NCBI GenBank assembly: GCA_017428525.1
Contig: JAFRQQ010000035.1
Coordinates: 1 to 37,273, forward strand
Direction of reading: 5' to 3'
DNA: 37,273 bases
DNA from: Clostridia bacterium
GTDB lineage: Bacteria > Bacillota > Clostridia > Oscillospirales > Acutalibacteraceae
In this document: piece after piece, positions 7,870 to 13,790 of the stretch
Layout: every line of letters begins with the position of its first letter
Position numbering within the stretch: the stretch's first letter is position 1
The notes under the pieces: model-generated
The model's input: the letters and a program-made list of their open reading frames with translations, nothing else
The model's database searches: none
Told to the model about the DNA's origin: nothing
Translations under genes and position numbers: made by a program

Positions 7870-8385
7870 ATGGAACTGCAGGAAGCCATCCGCGGCCGTT
7901 ATTCGGTGCGCGATTATCAGGATACCCCGATCCCCGACGACGTGTTAAACGCCATTCTCGAAGCCGGACGCCTCGCGCCGACGGCCGTCAACGCCCAGCC
8001 GCAGCGCATCTATGTGCTCAAAAGCCCCGACGCGCTTGAAAAGATCCGCGGGCTGACCCGCTGCGCCTTCAACGCGCCGGTCGTGCTGCTGATCGCGATC
8101 GATTCCGACGTGCAGTGGCACAATCCCCTCGAGGCCGGCATCACCTCCGGTCAGCAGGACGCGGCGATCGTCGCCACCCACATGATGCTCACCGCCTATG
8201 AAAACGGCGTGGGCTCCTGCTGGGTCTGCTATTTCCCGAATACGACGGTCAAGGAAGCCTTTGCCCTGCCGGAGAATGAGATCCCCGCGCTGCTGCTCCC
8301 GCTCGGCTATCCGGCCGCGGACGCCGCCCCCTCGGAGCGCCACGCCAAACGTCTGCCGACGGAAGCGCTGGTGAGAACGCTGTAA
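7870..8385 (+). CDS. Nitroreductase family FMN protein
   Basis: The 171-residue length is typical of the short nitroreductases. It begins with the family hallmark RYSVRDYQD (9-17), has the AGRLAPTAVNAQPQR flavin-binding segment, and ends with the LPLGYPAADAAP and K-R-L segments. These flavoproteins use NAD(P)H to reduce nitroaromatics, quinones or other electrophiles; the natural substrate is not predictable. The ribosome site AAAGGAGA is at 7856-7863. The gene follows the DUF2804 gene by 18 bases. Confidence 0.9.
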   Translation: MELQEAIRGRYSVRDYQDTPIPDDVLNAILEAGRLAPTAVNAQPQRIYVLKSPDALEKIRGLTRCAFNAPVVLLIAIDSDVQWHNPLEAGITSGQQDAAIVATHMMLTAYENGVGSCWVCYFPNTTVKEAFALPENEIPALLLPLGYPAADAAPSERHAKRLPTEALVRTL

Positions 8386-8395
8386 GACACATTTC

Positions 8396-8450
8396 AAAGG
8401 ATAAACAGGAACCGCCGGGATCGGTTTTCGCTTTTCCCGGCGATTCCTTT
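8396..8450 (+). terminator. Hairpin after nitroreductase, probable terminator
   Basis: GCCGGGA (8414-8420) pairs with TCCCGGC (8435-8441), and AAAGGA (8396-8401) can pair with TCCTTT (8445-8450). There is no clean T run straight after the stem, so efficiency is uncertain. Confidence 0.5.
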
Positions 8451-8460
8451 GAATTTCCCC

Positions 8461-8489
8461 TTGATTTTTTGATCCGTTTCTTGTATAAT
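8461..8489 (+). promoter_or_regulatory. Promoter of tRNA-Leu
   Basis: TTGATT (8461-8466), a 17-bp spacer and a perfect TATAAT (8484-8489) put the start near 8496, about 9 bases before the tRNA. Confidence 0.8.
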
Positions 8490-8504
8490 ATCACTTGCAT
8501 CTTT

Positions 8505-8591
8505 GCCGGTGTGATGGAATTGGCAGACGTGCCGGACTCAAAATCCGGTCCTGGCGACAGGGTGCGGGTTCGACCCCCGCCACCGGCACCA
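8505..8591 (+). tRNA. tRNA-Leu (anticodon CAA)
   Basis: The 87-nt gene folds into a class II tRNA. Acceptor GCCGGTG (8505-8511) pairs with CACCGGC (8581-8587), the anticodon arm CCGGA/TCCGG encloses CTCAAAA with anticodon CAA (UUG codons), and the variable arm CCTG/CAGG is long as for Leu. The T arm GCGGG/CCCGC has the TTCGACC loop. Discriminator A and a genomically encoded CCA complete the 3' end. Confidence 0.96.
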
Positions 8592-8592
8592 C

Positions 8593-8620
8593 GCAAAAGC
8601 AGCCGAAAGGCTGCTTTTGC
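8593..8620 (+). terminator. Terminator of tRNA-Leu
   Basis: A perfect 12-bp hairpin, GCAAAAGCAGCC / GGCTGCTTTTGC with a GAAA loop, starts 2 bases after the CCA end. The A/T-rich stem base would act on either strand. Confidence 0.75.
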
Positions 8621-8626
8621 AATGAT

Positions 8627-8680
8627 ATCCGTTCCGTACCGGAACGGGTGATATACGCTTCGCGTATGAACGGAACGGAT
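8627..8680. repeat. Complex nested palindrome
   Basis: Outer arms ATCCGTTCC (8627-8635) and GGAACGGAT (8672-8680) enclose ATACGC-TTC-GCGTAT (8653-8667). GTTCCGTACCGGAAC (8631-8645) offers an alternative hairpin. It looks like a REP-type intergenic element between two terminators. Confidence 0.6.
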
Positions 8681-8749
8681 CGCATATTGCGCAGCGATAG
8701 ATCATTTCGGTTATTTGAAACCTTTTGAACATCCGCATCAAAGAAACAG

Positions 8750-8778
8750 CAGCCATGTGAAAACATGGTTGTTTTTTT
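8750..8778 (+). terminator. Second terminator downstream of tRNA-Leu
   Basis: CAGCCATGT (8750-8758), a GAAA loop and ACATGGTTG (8763-8771) form a 9-bp stem with one G-U pair, followed by seven T (8772-8778). No gene between it and the tRNA terminator is apparent, so it may back up the tRNA terminator or end a lost gene. Confidence 0.7.
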
Positions 8779-8805
8779 GCAGGCGGCGATTCTACGCAGC
8801 GTGGA

Positions 8806-8834
8806 TTGACGGCGGGGGCGTTTCGGGCTATAAT
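8806..8834 (+). promoter_or_regulatory. Sigma-A-type promoter of the XRE-desulfoferrodoxin gene
   Basis: TTGACG (8806-8811), a 17-bp spacer and a perfect TATAAT (8829-8834) predict a start near 8841. It lies inside the long upstream open frame, which shows that the protein starts later, at 8886. Confidence 0.85.
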
Positions 8835-8885
8835 AAAAGCGAAAAAACCGGCGCGGACAGCGCCGGGCTCTTTGGAGGCGATGAT

Positions 8886-9488
8886 ATGGATCCGGTCAAA
8901 ACCGGCGCGCTCATCCGGCAGTTCCGCACGCAGCAGCATCTGACGCAAAAGCAGCTCGCCGCGCAGCTGCATGTCAGCGACAAGGCGGTTTCCAAGTGGG
9001 AACGCGGCAACGGCTGCCCGGATATTTCCCTGCTTGCCGCGCTGGCTGCGCTGTTCGGCACGGAGACCGACGTGCTGCTCTCCGGAGAGCTCAGACAGAA
9101 TGAAAGCGAGAAAGGCAATATGAAAAAACTGAAATTTTACGTCTGCAAGACCTGCGGAAACTGCATCACGGCCACCTCCGACGCCGACGTGACCTGCTGC
9201 GGGACAAAGCTGCAGGCGCTCACGCCGCAGAAAGCCGCACCCGAGGCGCAGCTGCTGGTGGAGGACCTGGGCGGCGAATGGTTCGTGACCTCCGGCCACC
9301 CGATGACGAAGGAGCATTATATCTCCTTTGTTTCCTTCGTCAACGACAGCATCGCGATCATGTTCAAGCAGTATCCCGAATGGAATCTCCAGTGCACCCT
9401 GCCGCGCTACCGCGCCGGCCGCCTGATCTGGTACTGCACGCAATGCGGCCTGCAGTATCAGGACCTGCACAGACGCGCGGCAAAATAA
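8886..9488 (+). CDS. XRE-type HTH regulator fused to a desulfoferrodoxin/superoxide-reductase-like domain
   Basis: The 200-residue protein has two parts. Residues 5-65 are an XRE/Cro HTH (IRQFRTQQHLTQKQLAAQLH, then VSDKAVSKWERG). Residues 80-193 resemble desulfoferrodoxin: CKTC (87-90) and CC (104-105) match the Cys4 rubredoxin-like iron centre I. GHPMTKEHYISF supplies His138 and His144 like the catalytic iron centre II of superoxide reductases. The first His of centre II is not evident, and the final CxxH of the enzyme is CTQC (184-187). A metal- or redox-sensing repressor is therefore more likely than an active superoxide reductase; this is inference. The ATG at 8886 is set by GGAGG (8874-8878) and the promoter just upstream. 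It is followed by a gene-free repeat region. Confidence 0.85.
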   Translation: MDPVKTGALIRQFRTQQHLTQKQLAAQLHVSDKAVSKWERGNGCPDISLLAALAALFGTETDVLLSGELRQNESEKGNMKKLKFYVCKTCGNCITATSDADVTCCGTKLQALTPQKAAPEAQLLVEDLGGEWFVTSGHPMTKEHYISFVSFVNDSIAIMFKQYPEWNLQCTLPRYRAGRLIWYCTQCGLQYQDLHRRAAK

Positions 9489-9505
9489 ACAACGCACCGT
9501 TTCCC

Positions 9506-9567
9506 GGACGTGCAATGCACGTCCCTACGATCCGCCGTCAGCCGTAGGGACGATCATTGATCGTCCG
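9506..9567. repeat. Pair of GTAG-type palindromes in opposite orientation
   Basis: GGACGTGCA-A-TGCACGTCC (9506-9524) is followed by CTACG, the head in reverse. GTAG (9544-9547) then precedes GGACGATCA-T-TGATCGTCC (9548-9566). Both have perfect 9-bp arms with different sequences. The heads face each other across 9525-9547. Confidence 0.75.
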
Positions 9568-9829
9568 ACGGATCCCGCACAAAACCGGTGATATGTGCAG
9601 ATTCTTGGCTTCACCTCATCCGTCGCCATGCGACGACACCTGTCTCGCCTGCCGTTCTCACCTCCCGGTTCGCTCATTGCTTCCGCCTTCGGCGGAGGTC
9701 GCCACCGACGACCCGCAACCCCTGCCCGGTAGCCGACGGCGTTGTGAAGTTGGGGCAAATCGTATTCGCCCGCGAGTATCCGTGCGTGTTTCCGTCGTTT
9801 CACCGTGGGTGTGTACGAATTTGCGGCAC

Positions 9830-9849
9830 GGGCGATTTATCGCCCCTAC
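9830..9849 (-). repeat. GTAG-type palindromic repeat
   Basis: Read on the - strand it is GTAG followed by GGGCGAT-AA-ATCGCCC. It has the same head and layout as the other copies, with another stem sequence. Confidence 0.7.
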
Positions 9850-9866
9850 CGTTCAACCCTTACAAC

Positions 9867-9950
9867 CTAATTCCTAATTCCTAACTCTTAACTCTTAACT
9901 CCTAATTCTTAACTCATAATTCCTAACTCCTAATTCCTAATTCCTAATTA
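9867..9950 (-). repeat. Heptamer tandem array, 12 units in register
   Basis: On the + strand the units are CTAATTC, CTAATTC, CTAACTC, TTAACTC, TTAACTC, CTAATTC, TTAACTC, ATAATTC, CTAACTC, CTAATTC, CTAATTC, CTAATTA. Each is exactly 7 bp, with no register break over 84 bases. Variation is confined mostly to unit positions 1 and 5. It abuts the lysin terminator. Confidence 0.85.
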
Positions 9951-9957
9951 AAAAAGG

Positions 9958-9989
9958 GCGTGCTGCAATCCGTCGGGATCGCAACACGC
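9958..9989 (-). terminator. Terminator of the NlpC/P60 lysin gene
   Basis: GCGTGCTGCAATCC (9958-9971) pairs with GGATCGCAACACGC (9976-9989) apart from two mismatches. An A run on the left and a T run on the right allow termination on both strands. Confidence 0.8.
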
Positions 9990-9998
9990 TCTCTTTTT

Positions 9999-10706
9999 TT
10001 ACGGTTTGCGCAGGGTGCCGGCTTTCAGCGCGGCGAGCAGCTGCAGATTCTGCGCTGCCGTGCCGCGATAATCCGCGACGCCGTTCGCGGCGGCGATCCG
10101 TTTGCGGTCGGCGTAGGATGACGGCTGCCCGATCGCCTCGAGCGCATCGACGATCGAGATCGACCGGCCGGTGTAGCGCTGAAAGCATGCGGCAGGCGCG
10201 GGCGGCTGCGCCGGATCGGCGTAAACGATCCACGGACATTTGCCCCAGTGCGTCCAGGGACGTGCTTTCAGCTTCGTGCGCACCACGCCGTAATCGTGGC
10301 CGCGCGCTTCGATCACCTCGCCGCCGCCGATGTAGACGCCGACATGCCCGTCAAAAAAGACCAGCACGCCGGGCAGATCCGGCATTGTGCCGATCCCGCC
10401 CCGCTGCGCGCAGGCCAGACGCAGCTCGTTTGCGCTCACATCCTGCTTCACGTTGTAGACCGGCGCGGCGGTCGGACTCTCGCTCCAGAGATAGCCCTTG
10501 ATCAGCCCCACGCAGTCGTGGACGCGCTGACCGAGCTGATCGGAAAACTGCACCTGATAGCGGCTCTGATCGTAATAATACGGATACTGCTTCTTTTTAT
10601 AAAGCAGCAGCGCGCGCGTGGCGGTGTTGCCGAAGGTGCCGTACCAGTAGGGCTTGCCGAGCTGCGCTTTCGCGTAGGCGACCAGACCGGCGTTCGTTTT
10701 TTGCAT
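9999..10706 (-). CDS. NlpC/P60-type cell-wall hydrolase with phage-lysin-like C-terminal domain
   Basis: The 235-residue protein has an N-terminal papain-like peptidase domain. The nucleophile region is HDCVGLIKGYL with Cys near residue 66, and the histidine is in GHVGVYIGGGEVIEA. It probably cleaves peptide stems of peptidoglycan. The last ~55 residues (SISIVDALEAIGQPSSYADR then KRIAAANGV...GTAAQN...LL..LKAGTL) resemble the short C-terminal wall-binding module seen in clostridial phage endolysins. There is no signal peptide, which fits an endolysin, yet no holin or other phage gene is nearby. The ATG at 10706 is chosen over the upstream in-frame ATG at 10754 because AAAGGGGAG precedes it. 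Confidence 0.82.
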   Translation of the reverse strand: MQKTNAGLVAYAKAQLGKPYWYGTFGNTATRALLLYKKKQYPYYYDQSRYQVQFSDQLGQRVHDCVGLIKGYLWSESPTAAPVYNVKQDVSANELRLACAQRGGIGTMPDLPGVLVFFDGHVGVYIGGGEVIEARGHDYGVVRTKLKARPWTHWGKCPWIVYADPAQPPAPAACFQRYTGRSISIVDALEAIGQPSSYADRKRIAAANGVADYRGTAAQNLQLLAALKAGTLRKP

Positions 10707-10768
10707 GGCGTTCTCCCCTTTCCGTTTGATGAGATCCCTCCAAACTAAAGACAAACACCGCCGATCGT

Positions 10769-10784
10769 TAGCCCGCGCGGGCTA
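10769..10784. repeat. Perfect 16-bp palindrome in a divergent intergenic gap
   Basis: TAGCCCGCGCGGGCTA lies between the divergent lysin and GH28 genes. It could be an operator or a remnant of the GTAG-type palindromes. It is the only strong symmetrical site in this 172-base gap. Confidence 0.5.
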
Positions 10785-10823
10785 CGTTTCCGGCCGATCC
10801 CGCCGAAAAATTTATGCGAACGG

Positions 10824-10852
10824 TGGAAATCCGCGCGCAACTGTGCTATAAT
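10824..10852 (+). promoter_or_regulatory. Promoter of the GH28-GH5 unit
   Basis: A weak TGGAAA (10824-10829), a 17-bp spacer and a perfect TATAAT (10847-10852) put the start near 10859, 20 bases before the ATG at 10879. Confidence 0.65.
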
Positions 10853-10878
10853 TGAAAAAAACACTACGCGAGGGACTT

Positions 10879-12261
10879 ATGAAAGAGTATGATGTGCTGG
10901 CTTACGGCGCCGCCGGCGACGGCCGGACGGATGACGCCGCGGCCATTCAGGCTGCCATCGACGCCTGCGCGGCAGAGGGCGGCGGGCGCGTCGTGCTGCA
11001 GAGCGGACGCACCTTTTTCAGCAGCGCGCTGCGCATGCGCGCGCAGGTGGAGCTGCATCTGCAGAAGGGCAGCGTGCTCAAGGCGACGGACGATCTGAAC
11101 GGCTATATCCGCCCGAATCTGCAGATCAACGATCCGAAAACCGCGCTGATCGGCAATCCGGTCACCGGCAAGCCGAGCTTTGTTTTCCTCTACGGCTACG
11201 AGGCGCACGGCTGCACGATCGGCGGCGAGGGCACGATCGACGCGAACGGTCACGCCTTCCTGCGGCGCAAGGACCGCTACTACGTCACGGGCGATTTTTA
11301 TCCGCGCCCGACCGTGATTTATCTTGAAAAGAGCGATCACATCACCTGCCGGGACTTCACCGTGCGCGACGCGCCGTTCTGGACGCTGCATCCCGCCGGC
11401 TGCGACGACGTGCTGATCGACCGCATCCGCATCCTGAACGATCTGGACGTGGCGAATTCCGACGGCATCGACCCCGACCACTGCTCCAATGTGCGCATCC
11501 TCGGCTGCCACATCACCTGCGCGGACGACTGCATCTGCCTGAAGGCCTCCAAGGGAAACTCGGAATACGGCCCCTGCGAGAATATCGTCATCAGCGGCTG
11601 CACGCTGGTTTCCACCTCCGCCGCGATCAAGATCGGCACCGAGGGCGTGGGCGATTTTCGCAACGTGATCGTTTCCGACTGCGTGATCAGCCGCTCCAAC
11701 CGCGGCCTGTCCGTGCAGATCCGCGACGGCGGCAGCGTCGAAAACGTCAGCTTTTCCAACATTATCATTGAAACCCGCCGCTTCTGCGACGACTGGTGGG
11801 GCACGGCCGAGCCGATCGTGCTCACCTCGTTTGACCGCGACGAAAACACAAGAAGCGGCAGCATCCGCAACGTGCGCTTTTTCAACGTCACCGCAAAGGG
11901 CGAAAACGGCGTGCTCGTCTGGGGCGCCGACCCCGACCGGATCTCGGATCTACTGTTTGAGCGCTGCAGCATCACGCTCGAAAAGCGCTCCAAATGGCCG
12001 GACGGGCGCTATGATCTGCGGCCCGGCATCGGCCGCGCGGTGGAGGCGCATCCGAATGCGGGCTTCTTCCTGCGCAGCGCCTCCGGCATCACGCTTTCGC
12101 ACTGCCGCGTTCGTTTCGGCGCGGGCAGCGAAAGTTATCGCCACGCGATCGACGCCGAAGACGTCGCCGGGCTGACACTGCATGATTTTTCCGGGTTCGC
12201 CGCAACGCCGGCATTTGACGCGCTGCGGTTCGAAAAAACAACTGTGACACAAACTGATTGA
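10879..12261 (+). CDS. Glycoside hydrolase family 28 (polygalacturonase-like)
   Basis: The 460-residue protein has the right-handed beta-helix pattern of GH28 and begins with the usual DVLAYGAAGDGRTDD...IQAAIDAC segment. Catalytic motifs visible are NSDGID (193-198) and the ADDCICLK block with Asp216-Asp217. The usual GHG segment is replaced by IGTEGVGDF, and the RIK motif by a QIRDGG segment, as in many bacterial GH28-related proteins. It therefore probably hydrolyses a galacturonide or rhamnogalacturonan fragment, but exact specificity is open. There is no signal peptide, so it is likely cytoplasmic and acts on imported oligosaccharides. The start is ATG 10879 (GAGGGA at 10869-10874), because the upstream in-frame TTG overlaps the -10 box. 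A secreted GH5 enzyme follows after 18 bases. Confidence 0.88.
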   Translation: MKEYDVLAYGAAGDGRTDDAAAIQAAIDACAAEGGGRVVLQSGRTFFSSALRMRAQVELHLQKGSVLKATDDLNGYIRPNLQINDPKTALIGNPVTGKPSFVFLYGYEAHGCTIGGEGTIDANGHAFLRRKDRYYVTGDFYPRPTVIYLEKSDHITCRDFTVRDAPFWTLHPAGCDDVLIDRIRILNDLDVANSDGIDPDHCSNVRILGCHITCADDCICLKASKGNSEYGPCENIVISGCTLVSTSAAIKIGTEGVGDFRNVIVSDCVISRSNRGLSVQIRDGGSVENVSFSNIIIETRRFCDDWWGTAEPIVLTSFDRDENTRSGSIRNVRFFNVTAKGENGVLVWGADPDRISDLLFERCSITLEKRSKWPDGRYDLRPGIGRAVEAHPNAGFFLRSASGITLSHCRVRFGAGSESYRHAIDAEDVAGLTLHDFSGFAATPAFDALRFEKTTVTQTD

Positions 12262-12279
12262 TTCAGCGGAGGAGTTATC

Positions 12280-13662
12280 ATGAAAACGATTTGCAAACGC
12301 ACCTGTTCCCTTCTGCTCGCCCTGCTGCTGCTCCTGGCCGCCCTGCCCGTTTCCGCGGCGCAGACGGCGCTGCCCCTGCTGCACGCCGAGGGCGAACGCA
12401 TCGTTGACGACAGCGGCGCACAGGTCATCCTGCGCGGCACGAATTTCGGCGGCTGGGGCATCATGGAGGACTGGTTCTGCCCCTACACCAATCCGGCCGG
12501 CGAGGAAGGCGTTTATCAGAAGCTCGTCGAGCGCTTCGGGCAGGAGGCGACCCACAGCCTGTTTCAGACCTACCGCAGCAACTGGATCACGCCCGTCGAT
12601 TATGAGAACGTCGCGGCGCTGGGCATGAACGTCGTGCGTCTGCCGTTCTGGTACCGCAATCTGCAGAGCGACGACAACGGCACGTGGTATCGCACGGAAA
12701 CGGGCGAGATCGATTTCAGCGAGCTGGACGCGGTTGTTGAGCTGTGCAAGGCGAACGGACTGTATCTGATCCTCGATCTGCACGGTCTGCCCGGCTATCA
12801 GAATGACTACGACCACTGCGGGCAGTCGAAATCCATGTCGCTGTTTGACGCGACGCCGCAGGGCGAACGCTACCGCGCGGTGGTCATCGACTTCTGGACG
12901 GAGCTCGCGAAGCACTATGCGGGCGAGACGACGATCGCGATGTATGATTTGATGAATGAGCCGCTGGGCACGAATATCACGCGCGACAGCAGCTTCCAGC
13001 AGACCTTCTGGGATCTGAGCAACGATCTCTACAAGGCCGTGCGCGCGGTCGATCCGGACCACATCATCTGCATGGAGGCCATCTGGGATCCCTCGGCCAT
13101 TGCCGGGCCGGACGTTTACGGCTGGGAGAATATCGTCTATCAGGAGCATCTTTACGATATATCCAATCCGTCCATCCTGCACAAGGTCAACGAGATCCGA
13201 AACGCCGGCTACAACGCGCCGTTCTATATCGGCGAATTCTATCCCCGCGGGCTGACGACCTTCGGCTATATGCTCTCGCTCTTCAACGACCGCGAGCTGA
13301 GCTGGACGACCTGGACTTATAAAGGCGCGGGCCCGAGCGCGGACATCTCGCCGTGGTTCCTCTACGGCTCCTCGACGATCGAAAAGATCGACTATGAAAA
13401 TGACAGCTACGAAACGCTCCTGCAGAAATTCGGCGCCGTGCTGCGCACGGACGGCGGGCAGTTCCACCGCACGACCTTCGCGGATTACGTGGCGAATTTC
13501 ACCGACGGCTTCGTCGACCGGGCCTCGCTGATGAGCTTCGGCCTGCTCGATACCGCCGGCACCTCCGCGCAGCGCAGCGGCATGATGCGCGAAAAGCTCG
13601 GCGCGATCAAAACGACGATCCTCGACTGGCTGCGCAAGCTGCGCACCGGCGATCTGCTGTAA
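12280..13662 (+). CDS. Secreted glycoside hydrolase family 5 (cellulase-type)
   Basis: The 460-residue protein has a Sec signal peptide (basic start, hydrophobic core at 10-24, cleavage after VSA near 27). A GH5 TIM barrel follows: RGTNFGGW (52-59), VRLPFWY, DLHGLPG, then MNEP with acid/base Glu227 and YIGEFYP with nucleophile Glu319. TWTYKG gives the substrate-platform tryptophan region. It should be an exported endo-beta-glucanase or related hydrolase acting on beta-linked plant glycans. No carbohydrate-binding or dockerin module is visible. GGAGGAG (12268-12274) precedes the ATG. It forms a two-gene unit with the GH28 enzyme and ends at a strong hairpin. Confidence 0.92.
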   Translation: MKTICKRTCSLLLALLLLLAALPVSAAQTALPLLHAEGERIVDDSGAQVILRGTNFGGWGIMEDWFCPYTNPAGEEGVYQKLVERFGQEATHSLFQTYRSNWITPVDYENVAALGMNVVRLPFWYRNLQSDDNGTWYRTETGEIDFSELDAVVELCKANGLYLILDLHGLPGYQNDYDHCGQSKSMSLFDATPQGERYRAVVIDFWTELAKHYAGETTIAMYDLMNEPLGTNITRDSSFQQTFWDLSNDLYKAVRAVDPDHIICMEAIWDPSAIAGPDVYGWENIVYQEHLYDISNPSILHKVNEIRNAGYNAPFYIGEFYPRGLTTFGYMLSLFNDRELSWTTWTYKGAGPSADISPWFLYGSSTIEKIDYENDSYETLLQKFGAVLRTDGGQFHRTTFADYVANFTDGFVDRASLMSFGLLDTAGTSAQRSGMMREKLGAIKTTILDWLRKLRTGDLL

Positions 13663-13679
13663 GATCAATACATTTTCCC

Positions 13680-13713
13680 GCGCGGCCGGACGACCTGATT
13701 CGCCCGGCCGCGC
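13680..13713 (+). terminator. Terminator after the GH5 gene
   Basis: GCGCGGCCGG (13680-13689) and CCGGCCGCGC (13704-13713) form a perfect 10-bp stem followed by TTTCTGTTT. Confidence 0.8.
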
Positions 13714-13726
13714 TTTCTGTTTGCCG

Positions 13727-13755
13727 GCATATTTTGTCCCGCCCGCGCATAGAGT
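13727..13755 (+). promoter_or_regulatory. Sigma-E-like sporulation promoter of spoIVA
   Basis: GCATATT (13727-13733) fits the sigma-E -35 consensus KMATATT exactly. CATAGAGT (13748-13755) matches 6 of 8 positions of the -10 consensus CATACAMT, and the spacer is 14 bp. In Bacillus spoIVA is transcribed by mother-cell sigma-E, which supports the call. No sigma-A promoter is seen in the gap. Confidence 0.7.
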
Positions 13756-13790
13756 TGGTGTAAGAAAACAAACGAATCGGAGGAGCAGCT

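Larger units (their letters stand above)
9489..9998. other. Gene-free, repeat-dense intergenic region
   Basis: About 510 bases without a convincing gene. It contains three GTAG-type palindromes (9506-9530, 9543-9567, 9830-9849), a twelve-unit heptamer array (9867-9950) and a terminator (9958-9989). The part between 9570 and 9825 has no recognisable feature. Confidence 0.75.

Noticed and set aside
9588..9884. 98-codon frame on the + strand in the repeat region
   Set aside because: It runs through palindromes and into the heptamer array, with no ribosome site or protein family features.
9867..9950. CRISPR array
   Set aside because: The units are 7-bp tandem repeats without spacers, and no cas genes are present.
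9999..10706. Prophage at the lysin gene
   Set aside because: No holin, structural, replication or integrase genes lie nearby; the neighbours are metabolic and sporulation genes.
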